Assembly (NCBI RefSeq): GCF_900444945.1
Contig: NZ_UFRM01000001.1
Location: forward strand, 878,501 to 942,500
Direction: 5' to 3'
Length of the DNA: 64,000 nucleotides
From: Actinobacillus lignieresii
GTDB taxonomy: Bacteria > Pseudomonadota > Gammaproteobacteria > Enterobacterales > Pasteurellaceae
Of the stretch, positions 10,887-19,104 are shown one piece after another. The notes under the pieces were generated by a model that was not told the origin of the DNA, searched no databases, and saw nothing but the letters and a program-made list of their open reading frames with translations. Numbering within the stretch: the first letter of the stretch is position 1; the number at the start of each line of letters is the position of its first letter. Position numbers and translations under genes: made by a program.

Positions 10887-10926
10887 AAGGACTGAGTTGC
10901 GATAAATATCCCATCCCTCAGTCCTT
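10887..10926. terminator. Hairpin between convergent sucD and mglB
   Basis: AAGGACTGAG (10887-10896) pairs with CTCAGTCCTT (10917-10926) across a 20-base loop. A weak T-rich tail follows on the plus strand. It probably ends sucCD, mglB or both. Confidence 0.55.
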
Positions 10927-10944
10927 AATATCTTTTAGATAGTA

Positions 10945-11916
10945 TTAAAAATCGCTAATATTGCTTCTATCGATAGACATTGCCGGAATCCGCAACACTC
11001 TGTTCTCAAGTTTCCATTGGCTATTTTCCGGTAATTCCCCTTTTGCAAGTAAGCGAGAAAAATCAATAATCGCTCTACTTTGAGAACGCCAATCGTTGGT
11101 GACCGTACCGGCTAATTTTCCTTTTCTGATTAAATTAAGTGCTTCCGGGGTCGCATCCACACCGTAAATAGGCAATGCTTTATTTTTTTCGGTTACCACC
11201 TCTAACGCACCTATCGCCATACTATCGTTATTAGAAATAATCACTTCAATATTATTTTGCGGTGTCGATAACCAAGCGTTTACTTTAGTTTTCGCAATTT
11301 CTTTATTCCATACGGCGGATTCTAATGCCAATTGTTCCGTCTTAATACCCTGTATTTTTAATTCTTCAATTACGGCTTTGGTACGTTTTTCCGCATCCGG
11401 ATGCCCTACTTCCCCTTTTAATAACGCATATTGCATTTTTCCGTCGTGATTTAAATCTAACGCTTCACTGCTTTTCCAATGATTGGCAATCATCTTAGCC
11501 TGTGCTTTTCCTGCTTCTTCCGGATTAGACCCGACATAATAAACCTTTTTATAACTATTGATTGCTTTCGCGCCCGGATCTTTATTGAACAAGATAATCG
11601 GTAAGTTCGCATCTTTAGCCTTACCGATCACTGTTGCCCATGCATTCGGATCAACTAAATTTACCGCAAGCACATCTACTTTATGATTAACTAAAGTTTG
11701 TACTTGGTTATTTTGCATAAATTGCGAATTTTGCGCATCATTCATTAATAGAGAAAGAGAAGGATTTTCTGACGTATATGCGATTAATTCATCATGCATT
11801 AATCGAATAAAATTATCGTCGTACTGATATAAGCTCACACCCAGCGTATCTTGAGCGATAACGGAAGAAGACAAACTTATCCCGACGGCTAATGAACATA
11901 TTGCTAATTTTTTCAT
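10945..11916 (-). CDS. mglB: Galactose/glucose-binding periplasmic protein MglB
   Basis: Periplasmic sugar-binding receptor of the Mgl beta-methylgalactoside ABC importer. I start at the internal ATG at 11916 because a GAGGGGGA site lies just upstream and a classical signal peptide follows (MKKLAICSLAVGISLSSSVIA), giving 323 residues; the longer frame to 12015 adds 33 atypical residues. Sugar- and calcium-site landmarks of E. coli MglB are kept: YDDNF, FNKDP, the EF-loop-like DLNHDGKMQ, HPDAEKR, NND and GVDA. No mglA or mglC gene adjoins it on either side, which is unusual because mglBAC is normally one operon. A perfect CRP site lies 85 bases upstream of the start, so catabolite control is likely. 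Confidence 0.92.
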   Translation of the reverse strand: MKKLAICSLAVGISLSSSVIAQDTLGVSLYQYDDNFIRLMHDELIAYTSENPSLSLLMNDAQNSQFMQNNQVQTLVNHKVDVLAVNLVDPNAWATVIGKAKDANLPIILFNKDPGAKAINSYKKVYYVGSNPEEAGKAQAKMIANHWKSSEALDLNHDGKMQYALLKGEVGHPDAEKRTKAVIEELKIQGIKTEQLALESAVWNKEIAKTKVNAWLSTPQNNIEVIISNNDSMAIGALEVVTEKNKALPIYGVDATPEALNLIRKGKLAGTVTNDWRSQSRAIIDFSRLLAKGELPENSQWKLENRVLRIPAMSIDRSNISDF

Positions 11917-12000
11917 ATTATTCCCCCTCAAGATTATCAATAAGACTTTTAAATTAGAACTACTATATAAAAGATAGTACACAATTAAATAGGGAAATAA

Positions 12001-12016
12001 TGTGAGGTAATTCACA
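12001..12016. promoter_or_regulatory. Perfect CRP-type site upstream of mglB
   Basis: TGTGA-GGTAAT-TCACA is an exact 5-6-5 match to the CRP palindrome. It lies about 85 bases upstream of the mglB start codon, a normal activator distance. cAMP-CRP control is inferred from the match and from known mgl regulation. Confidence 0.85.
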
Positions 12017-12053
12017 CATTTCAGAAATCATTACGAATAAGCAACAATAAAAA

Positions 12054-12099
12054 ACAAGCGGTGAAATTTGCAAAAATTCTTACAAATTTCACCGCTTGT
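12054..12099 (-). terminator. Terminator after lysW from paired uptake sequences
   Basis: ACAAGCGGTGAAATTTG pairs with CAAATTTCACCGCTTGT, a 17-bp stem with both uptake cores at its base. On the minus strand it is followed by a T-run, placing it as the terminator of the transporter gene. Confidence 0.85.
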
Positions 12100-12120
12100 C
12101 AAAAAGGATTGCATTAAACC

Positions 12121-13638
12121 TTAAGCCGTCATTTTTTTAGATCTAAAGATAAAAATCAATACCATCATCACAACAGCCGTGGTAATAAATCCGGATACGG
12201 CGGATCCGGTAAAGCCAAGCACTAAATATCCGATAATGGAAGCAACCGCAACAAGTAACGCATAAGGTAACTGTGAAGTTACGTGATCGATATGGTTACA
12301 TTGTGCGCCGGTTGAAGATAGGATCGTCGTATCAGAAATCGGAGAACAGTGATCGCCACATACCGCCCCTGCCATAACCGCAGACATACACGGAATTAAA
12401 AGGCTTGCATCCACATTAATCGCCATTGCCGCGGCAATCGGTAACATAATCCCAAATGTCCCCCAGCTTGTACCGGTTGCAAATGCCATAACGGTCGCAA
12501 GCACAAATAAAATAGCAGGTAAAAAAGCCGGATTAATATTGCCGGCAACAAGCGTAGATAAATAATCACCGGTATGCATATCTTTTACGACACTACTGAT
12601 TAACCAAGCAAGCGTTAAAATTAAAATCGCACCGAACATAGATCTGCAACCTACCCAAATCGCTTTCGGATAATCTTCCGCTTTAATTAAACCGAGCGTA
12701 CAAAGCATTACTGCCAATACCCCCGCCGATCCGCCGATAACTAAAGAGAGATTGACATTGGTATTTTCAAACGCACCCAATAAGCTAAAGGCTTCCAATG
12801 CCTGCGCTCCGGTATAAATCATCGAAGTAACGGTGGTTACAATCAACACAAGAATCGGTACGATTAAAGCATATACTCGACCTTTGGATTCGACATCCGC
12901 ATCTTCATTCGTATGTGTTTCCGAAGCCAACGCTTTTCTTTCAAAACGACTCATCGAACCGATATCAAATGAGAAATAAGCTACGATAAACACCATAATT
13001 AAGGCAAATAACGCATAGTAGTTCATCAAACTCATTGAAGCAAATGCGCTGATCGCCGTATATTCGGTAATATTATAAGTCGCCAATAAACCGCCGATTG
13101 TTGCGATAATTGAAGCTCCCCAGCTGGAAACCGGCATAAGCACGCACATCGGTGCGGCGGTCGAATCAAGAATATAAGCTAATTTTGCACGCGAAACTTT
13201 AAATTTATCCGTTACCGGTCGAGCAATCGCCCCAACAGCCAGACTATGGAAATAGTCGTCGATAAACGTCACGAAAACTAAACAGGCAGTTAATAATTTC
13301 GCACCGCGGCGCCCTTTAATATGTTTCTTCGCCCAATTGGCAAAAGCCTGATTACTGCCCGAATACGTTAATAAAGAGGTAAATACGCCTAATAAAAGTA
13401 AGAAAATTAAGATCTGTACTTTTCCGAACGAATATTCGCCGTCAGCATAAACCAAACCGATAGCAATATTTTTTAAATAAACGAAACCGTCCGCAAATGT
13501 TGCCGAAAGCATAAAGGCACCGACTAAGATACCGACACTTAAAGACAGCAGTACTCGTCGAGTAACCATAGCCAATAGTAAAGCAAGCGATGCCGGTATA
13601 ATCGACAGCAACGAACTTGAATAATCAATTAAATTCAT
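12121..13638 (-). CDS. lysW: NhaC-family transporter, predicted lysine transporter LysW
   Basis: Polytopic inner-membrane protein of the NhaC Na+/H+ antiporter family, about 505 residues with around a dozen hydrophobic segments. I start at ATG 13638, preceded by AGAGG; an in-frame ATG at 13680 lacks a good site. Conserved stretches include FATGTSWGTFGIMLPIAAAM and CGDHCSPISDTTILSSTGA. A lysine riboswitch lies in its leader (13770-13927), and NhaC homologues under lysine riboswitches in gamma-proteobacteria have been named LysW and predicted to import lysine. I therefore call lysine uptake as the likely role and Na+/H+ antiport as the older, generic annotation. Substrate is inferred, not shown. 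Confidence 0.88.
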   Translation of the reverse strand: MNLIDYSSSLLSIIPASLALLLAMVTRRVLLSLSVGILVGAFMLSATFADGFVYLKNIAIGLVYADGEYSFGKVQILIFLLLLGVFTSLLTYSGSNQAFANWAKKHIKGRRGAKLLTACLVFVTFIDDYFHSLAVGAIARPVTDKFKVSRAKLAYILDSTAAPMCVLMPVSSWGASIIATIGGLLATYNITEYTAISAFASMSLMNYYALFALIMVFIVAYFSFDIGSMSRFERKALASETHTNEDADVESKGRVYALIVPILVLIVTTVTSMIYTGAQALEAFSLLGAFENTNVNLSLVIGGSAGVLAVMLCTLGLIKAEDYPKAIWVGCRSMFGAILILTLAWLISSVVKDMHTGDYLSTLVAGNINPAFLPAILFVLATVMAFATGTSWGTFGIMLPIAAAMAINVDASLLIPCMSAVMAGAVCGDHCSPISDTTILSSTGAQCNHIDHVTSQLPYALLVAVASIIGYLVLGFTGSAVSGFITTAVVMMVLIFIFRSKKMTA

Positions 13639-13769
13639 AAAACCTCTAAAAAAGTTACTTTGTAATGAAATACTAGCCAAACAAAGAAGAGGATCTACTG
13701 AGAGAATTTATGCAACGCATAAGATGAGGTAGGCAATCTGAAATAATAAGAATAGAACCGACCCTAGCA

Positions 13770-13927
13770 GTAGCACTCCGTAATACAAGGATTACGACAG
13801 TGTCGTCCCTTTCGGTAACGACCCCAACCAATTAAGATGACGCTTAACTGATTTCGGCAAATACGCCTTTCCTTTTTCCTCCTCGTTCTCCACTCAGAAA
13901 AAGTACTTATCGGATTTGCACCTCTAC
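13770..13927 (-). promoter_or_regulatory. Lysine riboswitch (L-box) in the lysW leader
   Basis: Read on the minus strand the leader has the lysine-riboswitch blocks in order: GTAGAGGTGC opening P1, AAGTA, then GGAAAGGCG-TTTGCCGAAA, then TTGGGGTCG, GGGACGACACTGTC, and a closing GGAGTGCTAC whose CTAC pairs with the opening GTAG. It ends about 130 bases before the transporter start. Downstream lies a small hairpin TTATGC/GCATAA (around 13709-13723) but no clear T-run terminator, so control may act on translation or through an unusual expression platform. Known riboswitches of this class switch genes off when lysine is plentiful. Confidence 0.92.
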
Positions 13928-13939
13928 GATTTGTAGGAC

Positions 13940-14194
13940 TTTGTAAGATTACCTTAATCTGCCTCGATTGCCAATAGCTAAACGCTATATTTTTATTAAC
14001 ATTTCGCGAATAACCAGACGAATAATAAATTATTCCATTTCATAAAATTAAAAAATAATGACTCGCTTACTTTACCTTAAATAACTATTCCGTTAATATA
14101 TAAAATATATTTTCAGGATAATTATCATTCTGAAATGTCACAATAATTATACTATTTTCTATTATTTTATATGGTCTTTATTTGGAGATAAAAA
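13940..14194. other. AT-rich spacer with promoters of lysW (minus) and hns (plus)
   Basis: No open frame is supported. The stretch should hold the lysine-riboswitch promoter reading left and the hns promoter reading right. An inverted pair TTTCAG/CTGAAA (about 14111-14138) lies upstream of hns. GGAG ten bases before the hns ATG is its ribosome site. Confidence 0.45.
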
Positions 14195-14602
14195 ATGTCA
14201 GACATTTTAAAAACGTTATCAAATATCCGTAATCTAAGAGCGCTTGCGAAAGATTCAACCTTAGAACAAATGGAATCTTTACTTGAGAAAGTATCGATTG
14301 TCGTTGAAGAAAAGCGTGAATTAGTAAAAGCGCAAGAACTTGAGCAAGCGAAAGTCATGGAAGGACTAAAGAAATATAAGGAGTTATTAGCACAGGACGG
14401 AATCTCGGCCGAAGAACTCGTAGCATTATTGAATAATGCCACGGAACACAAGAAACGTGAGCCTCGCGCACCTCGTCCTGCAAAATACAAATATGTTGAT
14501 GAAAACGGCAATGAAAAAACTTGGACGGGACAAGGACGTACGCCTCGCCCGATTCAAAAAGCATTGGATGAAGGCAAAAGTTTAGCATCGTTTGCTATAT
14601 AA
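14195..14602 (+). CDS. hns: H-NS family nucleoid-associated DNA-binding protein
   Basis: Nucleoid protein that binds AT-rich DNA and silences horizontally acquired and virulence genes. The 135-residue protein has the N-terminal coiled-coil oligomerisation region (about 1-65) and the C-terminal DNA-binding domain with core motif TWTGQGRTPRPI near 110-121. Length matches E. coli H-NS (137). It is monocistronic: a GGAG site upstream and a strong terminator right after. Its gene is close to the very large adhesin gene, a typical kind of H-NS target, though proximity proves nothing. Confidence 0.95.
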   Translation: MSDILKTLSNIRNLRALAKDSTLEQMESLLEKVSIVVEEKRELVKAQELEQAKVMEGLKKYKELLAQDGISAEELVALLNNATEHKKREPRAPRPAKYKYVDENGNEKTWTGQGRTPRPIQKALDEGKSLASFAI

Positions 14603-14613
14603 TTTTTCATCAT

Positions 14614-14652
14614 AAAAAACGGGACTAATATAATATTAATCCCGTTTTTTTA
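14614..14652 (+). terminator. Terminator after hns
   Basis: AAAACGGGA and TCCCGTTTTTTT flank an AT-rich loop; strong stem with a long T-run. Confidence 0.85.
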
Positions 14653-14903
14653 TTTTACTTAATTTATATAATATTAATCTTTTAAAATAACCAATAATTA
14701 TTTCTCTATAATATCAAAGGCTAACGCTTAATATTCCCCATCACTTATAATGCTACATTTTTTAAATAAAGTCTATTAATTTCTACATTTCATATTACAT
14801 AGTTTAGGAATTAAATCATCTTCCTACAAAATTTTGTGTGCTTCCATAATAACTATTTATTACCTAACTCATTAGAGTTAAAACAAAAAAATAGTAAAAA
14901 TTC

Positions 14904-14928
14904 CACTAATTTTAGTGGTCATTTTTTA
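14904..14928 (+). terminator. Orphan terminator upstream of lldP
   Basis: CCACTA-ATTT-TAGTGG stem (14904-14919) followed by TCATTTTTT. hns already has its own terminator 250 bases earlier, so this one ends something else or attenuates lldP. Confidence 0.65.
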
Positions 14929-14947
14929 ATCAATCATTATAAAAAAG

Positions 14948-14963
14948 TGTGATCTTCATCATA
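14948..14963. promoter_or_regulatory. CRP- or FNR-like site upstream of lldP
   Basis: TGTGATCTTCATCATA. The left half matches CRP (TGTGA); the core TGAT-CTTC-ATCA also matches the inner FNR palindrome. It is about 107 bases before the lldP start. Either regulator would suit lactate use; I cannot separate them by eye. Confidence 0.45.
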
Positions 14964-15069
14964 AATTTACACATCCCCTCTATTTTTTTGAAAAATCTTA
15001 CATACAATGCAGTTACCTATTTAACATTATTTTAACCATTCATTATTAAATTGCATTACGAGGCTTTTT

Positions 15070-16665
15070 ATGGCGTTATTCCTTAGTATTTTCCCAATCG
15101 TTTTACTCATTTATTTAATGGTAAAACGTAACGCATTACCATCCTATGTTGCATTACCGTGGGTTGCGGTAGTCGTACTGATTATCCATCTGCTTTTCTT
15201 TGCAACCGATATTACCATTATCAGTGCAAATATCTCATCAGCTATTATGTCGGTATTTACTCCGATTACCGTTATCTTCGGTGCGATTTTATTCAACCGC
15301 TTCTCCGAAGCGTCAGGCGTAACCAATACATTACGCAAATGGTTAGGTACGATTAACCCGAATCCGGTGGCACAACTTATGATCATCGGTTGGGCGTTCG
15401 CATTTATGATTGAAGGTGCGAGCGGTTTCGGTACGCCGGCGGCAATTGCCGCACCGATTTTAGTCGGTTTAGGCTTTAACCCGATTAAAGTGGCGATCCT
15501 TGCATTAATTATGAACTCAGTGCCGGTATCATTCGGTGCGGTAGGTACGCCGACTTGGTTCGGTTTCGGTTCGCTAAACTTAGCGGAAGCGCAAATTCTT
15601 GAAATCGGTTCAATGACCGCATTAATTCATGCTTTTGCCGCATTAGTGATTCCAGTAATTGCTCTAAGCTTTATCGTCACTTGGAAAGAAATCCGTCAAA
15701 ATATCGTATTCGTTTATTTAAGCGTATTTGCTTGCGTTATTCCTTATTTCTTCCTTGCACAAGTAAACTACGAATTCCCGTCGTTAGTCGGCGGCGCAAT
15801 CGGTATGTTTATTTCGATTTTCCTTGCAAATAAAGGCGTAGGTTTAGCGAAAGTTGAAAATACATTAGATAACTCGTCAGTAACGGCAAAAGAAGTCGCA
15901 AAAGCATTACTTCCTACCGGCTTACTAATCGGCTTCTTAATCGTAACGCGTATCCAACAGTTACCGTTTAAAGCGATGATGAACAACACGACCGCTTGGA
16001 TCAGCACTCAATTAGGTTCATTAGGTCAATTTGAAATCAGCCAAGGTTTAGTATTCAGTTTAAAAAATATCTTCGGTACGACGGTAAGTGCAAACTATAA
16101 ATTACTTTATGTGCCGGCATTAATCCCGTTTGTAATTACCGTATTAATTTGTATCCCGTTATTTGCGTTAAGCGGTTCAAAAGTAAAAGACGTATTTGCA
16201 GGTAGCTTTAAACAAACCAAAAACCCATTTATCGCATTAGTCGGTGCGTTAATCATGGTGAATTTAATGTTAGTCGGTAACGACGGTTCAATGGTGAAAA
16301 TCATTGGTAAGAGCTTTGCAGCGGCAACCGGCGAATATTGGACAATCTTCGCTTCATACTTAGGTGCGGTAGGTGCGTTCTTCTCCGGTTCTAACACGGT
16401 ATCTAACTTAACTTTCGGTAGCGTACAGTTATCAACCGCAGAAATTACCGGCTTATCCACTTCATTAGTGCTTGCATTACAATCCGTAGGCGGCGCAATG
16501 GGTAACATGGTATGTATTAACAATATCGTAGCGGTAAACTCAGTATTAAATATTCAAAATCAAGAAGGCGCAATCCTTAAGAAAACTGTCTTACCGATGT
16601 TTATCTACGGCGTGATTGCGGCAATCGTTGCTTTAACGATTATTCCAATCTTCTTTAACGTGTAA
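15070..16665 (+). CDS. lldP: L-lactate permease
   Basis: Inner-membrane lactate:H+ symporter of the LctP family, 531 residues with about a dozen hydrophobic segments. Typical motifs include EGASGFGTPAAIAAPILVGLG near 117-137, SFGAVGTPTW and FFSGSNTVSNLTFG. ACGAGG precedes the ATG. The lutABC lactate oxidation genes follow on the same strand after 169 bases and a palindromic hairpin, so uptake and oxidation form one functional unit even if transcripts are partly separated. A single uptake core ACAAGCGGT lies after the stop at 16710-16718. Confidence 0.95.
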   Translation: MALFLSIFPIVLLIYLMVKRNALPSYVALPWVAVVVLIIHLLFFATDITIISANISSAIMSVFTPITVIFGAILFNRFSEASGVTNTLRKWLGTINPNPVAQLMIIGWAFAFMIEGASGFGTPAAIAAPILVGLGFNPIKVAILALIMNSVPVSFGAVGTPTWFGFGSLNLAEAQILEIGSMTALIHAFAALVIPVIALSFIVTWKEIRQNIVFVYLSVFACVIPYFFLAQVNYEFPSLVGGAIGMFISIFLANKGVGLAKVENTLDNSSVTAKEVAKALLPTGLLIGFLIVTRIQQLPFKAMMNNTTAWISTQLGSLGQFEISQGLVFSLKNIFGTTVSANYKLLYVPALIPFVITVLICIPLFALSGSKVKDVFAGSFKQTKNPFIALVGALIMVNLMLVGNDGSMVKIIGKSFAAATGEYWTIFASYLGAVGAFFSGSNTVSNLTFGSVQLSTAEITGLSTSLVLALQSVGGAMGNMVCINNIVAVNSVLNIQNQEGAILKKTVLPMFIYGVIAAIVALTIIPIFFNV

Positions 16666-16749
16666 TAACAAAGTGGTAGAGAAAGATTTCTAAAAGACGT
16701 GATACACTAACAAGCGGTTAAATTTAAACTTTTTCTACCTATATTAAGT

Positions 16750-16775
16750 AAAAGGAAGTCAGCTGACTTCCTTTT
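16750..16775. terminator. Palindromic hairpin between lldP and lutA
   Basis: AAAAGGAAGTCAG / CTGACTTCCTTTT is a perfect inverted repeat with no spacer, ending in TTTTG. It may partly terminate lldP or act as an operator; the perfect symmetry allows either reading. Confidence 0.55.
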
Positions 16776-16834
16776 GTCATTTTTGGCATTTTAAATACGA
16801 TTGTTTCTTATTTTTATTTAAGTGGGAATTCTTT

Positions 16835-17560
16835 ATGAACGTAAATTTCTATGTGACCTGTATTGCCGACATTGTCAAAGCCGGCGTAGCAAAAAACAGC
16901 GTACTTTTACTCGAAAAATTGGGTTGTAACGTTGTTTTCTTAGAGAAACAAGGCTGTTGCGGACAACCGGCAATGAACAGCGGCTATGCGAAACAAGCGA
17001 TTCCAGGTATGAAAAACCTTATCGAAACTTTTGAGGTAAACGACTACCCTATCGTTGCACCGGCAGGTTCATGCGTCTATGCAATCAAAAACTATGCGGA
17101 ATACTTAAACCGTTTCGGCGAACCGGAATGGGCGAAACGTGCGGAAAAAATTGCCGCACGTCTATACGATTTAACCGATTTTATCGTAAACGTATTAAAA
17201 AGAACGGATGTCGGCGCAAGCCTCACCGGTAAAGCGGTTTACCACCCGTCTTGCAGCTTAAGTCGTAAACTTGGCATTGTGGACGAACCTCTCACCCTTT
17301 TAAAAAATGTTAAAGGCTTAGAATTACTTCCGATTCACAACCAACAAACCTGTTGCGGTTTCGGCGGCACGTTCTCGGTAAAAATGGCTGAAATCTCAGG
17401 TGAAATGGTCACTGAAAAAGTGGTTAATATTACCGAAGTGGAACCTGAATATCTAGTTGGAGCGGATGTTAGTTGCTTAATTAACATTGCCGGTCGTTTA
17501 AACCGTGAAGGTAAAAACGTAAAAGTTATGCACATCGCAGAAGTATTAATGCAAGAGTAA
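16835..17560 (+). CDS. lutA: L-lactate oxidation complex subunit LutA (LldE), CCG-domain protein
   Basis: Subunit of the three-part iron-sulfur L-lactate dehydrogenase LutABC (LldEFG), which oxidises L-lactate to pyruvate. The 241-residue protein holds two CCG (heterodisulfide-reductase type) cysteine motifs: CIAD with KQGCCGQPAMNSG and later SCVY near 26-90, and HPSCSLSR with QQTCCGFGGTFS near 148-188. lutB starts 9 bases after its stop. In some databases this family is called an Fe-S oxidoreductase or glycolate oxidase-like subunit. Confidence 0.92.
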   Translation: MNVNFYVTCIADIVKAGVAKNSVLLLEKLGCNVVFLEKQGCCGQPAMNSGYAKQAIPGMKNLIETFEVNDYPIVAPAGSCVYAIKNYAEYLNRFGEPEWAKRAEKIAARLYDLTDFIVNVLKRTDVGASLTGKAVYHPSCSLSRKLGIVDEPLTLLKNVKGLELLPIHNQQTCCGFGGTFSVKMAEISGEMVTEKVVNITEVEPEYLVGADVSCLINIAGRLNREGKNVKVMHIAEVLMQE

Positions 17561-17569
17561 GGAAGCCCT

Positions 17570-18979
17570 ATGTCACATTTACAAACCAGTACCCTACCCT
17601 TTAAGCAACGTGTAGAACAGCAAGTTCATAACGACATCATGCGCAAGGCGGTGGTAAAAGCACAAGAAACCATCGGCGCAAACCGTCAAAAAATGGTGGA
17701 TGAACTTGGAAATTGGGAAGAATGGCGTGATCTTTCAAAACAATTCCGTAACCACGTTTTAGCAAATTTAGACGCTTATTTATACCAATTAAGCGAAAAA
17801 GTGACTCAAAACGGCGGCCACGTCTTTTTTGCAGAAACCGCTGAAGAAGCGACCGCTTATATCCGTAAAGTTGCGCTTGAGAAAAAAGCAAAGACCATCG
17901 TTAAATCCAAATCAATGGTAACCGAAGAGATCGGCTTGAACCACGTATTGGAAGCGGAAGGCATGAAAGTGGTGGAAACCGACCTTGGCGAATACTTGCT
18001 TCAAATCGTGGGCGATAAACCTTCTCACATCGTGGTACCGGCGATCCACAAAGATCGTCATCGTATCCGCAAAGAATTACACGAGGTATTAGGTTATGAG
18101 GGAACCGAGCAACCGGAAGAAATGAACGCTTTCGTACGTAAAACGCTACGCAAAGACTTCTTAGCCGCCGATATCGGTATTTCAGGTTGTAACTTCGCCG
18201 TGCCGGAAACCGGTTCCGTTTGCTTAGTAACCAATGAAGGTAACCTTCGTTTAGCCACAACCCTACCGAAAACACATATTGCGGTAATGGGGATGGAACG
18301 TATTGCTCCGACTTTCAAAGAAGTGGACGCACTGATTACTATGTTATGTCGTAGTGCGGTAGGTGCAAAATTAACCGCTTATAACACTTGGCTGACAGGT
18401 CCTCGTCTTGAAGGCGAAACCGACGGTCCGGAAGATTTCCATCTTGTGATTGTCGATAACGGTCGTTCAAAAATTTTAGAAAGCGAATTCTCGGAAGTTT
18501 TACGTTGTATTCGCTGCGGTGCTTGTTTAAACACTTGCCCTGCTTATCGTCAAATCGGCGGTCACGGCTACGGCTCCATCTATCCGGGTCCGATTGGCTC
18601 GGTTATTTCGCCGTTACTTGGCGGTTATGAGGAATTTAAAGAATTACCGTATGCTTGTTCGCTATGTACCGCATGTAATAGCGTTTGCCCTGTAAAAATT
18701 CCTCTAGCGCAATTGATCCTTAAACACCGTGAAAAAATTGCCGAAGCCGGTTTAACGCCGTTCTCGGAACGTCTTTCAATTAAAGGTTTCACCTTTGCCA
18801 ACTCAAATCCGTCCGTATGGAATATGGGAGTTAAAGTGGGTGCGAAGATCGCCGGTAAATTCATTAAGAACGGTAAAGCGCCGATTCAAGTCGGTGCCTT
18901 AGCCGAATGGACAAAAGCGCGTGACTTACCGGCAGCGGACGGCGAAAGCTTCCGTGAATGGTTTAAAAATCGTAAATAA
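17570..18979 (+). CDS. lutB: L-lactate oxidation iron-sulfur protein LutB (LldF)
   Basis: Iron-sulfur electron-transfer subunit of the LutABC lactate oxidation complex. The 469-residue protein has an N-terminal LUD (DUF162) domain with PETGSVCLVTNEGN near 208-221, then two 4Fe-4S motifs: CIRCGACLNTCPAYR near 311-325 and CSLCTACNSVCPVK near 361-374, and the C-terminal DUF3390 region. GGAAG precedes the ATG. Part of the lldP-lutABC lactate locus. Confidence 0.94.
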   Translation: MSHLQTSTLPFKQRVEQQVHNDIMRKAVVKAQETIGANRQKMVDELGNWEEWRDLSKQFRNHVLANLDAYLYQLSEKVTQNGGHVFFAETAEEATAYIRKVALEKKAKTIVKSKSMVTEEIGLNHVLEAEGMKVVETDLGEYLLQIVGDKPSHIVVPAIHKDRHRIRKELHEVLGYEGTEQPEEMNAFVRKTLRKDFLAADIGISGCNFAVPETGSVCLVTNEGNLRLATTLPKTHIAVMGMERIAPTFKEVDALITMLCRSAVGAKLTAYNTWLTGPRLEGETDGPEDFHLVIVDNGRSKILESEFSEVLRCIRCGACLNTCPAYRQIGGHGYGSIYPGPIGSVISPLLGGYEEFKELPYACSLCTACNSVCPVKIPLAQLILKHREKIAEAGLTPFSERLSIKGFTFANSNPSVWNMGVKVGAKIAGKFIKNGKAPIQVGALAEWTKARDLPAADGESFREWFKNRK

Positions 18980-19005
18980 TTTGACTTGAACCACAGCCTC
19001 TACAA

Positions 19006-19063
19006 ACAAGCGGTTATTTTTGAATAAAAATTTGCAAAAATTCCGCCGAATTTAACCGCTTGT
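19006..19063. repeat. Paired uptake sequences between lutB and lutC
   Basis: ACAAGCGGT (19006-19014) and ACCGCTTGT (19055-19063) face each other across an AT-rich loop. A short T-run follows only the first arm. It could attenuate lutC relative to lutAB. Confidence 0.5.
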
Positions 19064-19104
19064 CAACGAGGTAAAATGTATTGTGGCAAAAATAGGACAG
19101 CACA

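Larger units (their letters stand above)
14653..15069. other. Long AT-rich intergenic region upstream of lldP
   Basis: About 420 bases with no supported ORF. It holds two TATAAT-like boxes (14707-14712, 14746-14751) without good -35 partners, an orphan terminator at 14904-14928, and a CRP/FNR-like site at 14948-14963. The combination leaves room for a short non-coding transcript ending at about 14928, or for a leader attenuator of lldP. Confidence 0.4.

Noticed and set aside
11917..12015. N-terminal extension of mglB by 33 residues
   Set aside because: The internal ATG at 11916 has a strong ribosome site and starts a normal signal peptide; the extension would bury it and would run into the CRP-site region.
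13709..13723. Intrinsic terminator after the lysine riboswitch
   Set aside because: TTATGC/GCATAA forms only a 6-bp stem and no T-run follows, so it does not qualify as a standard terminator.
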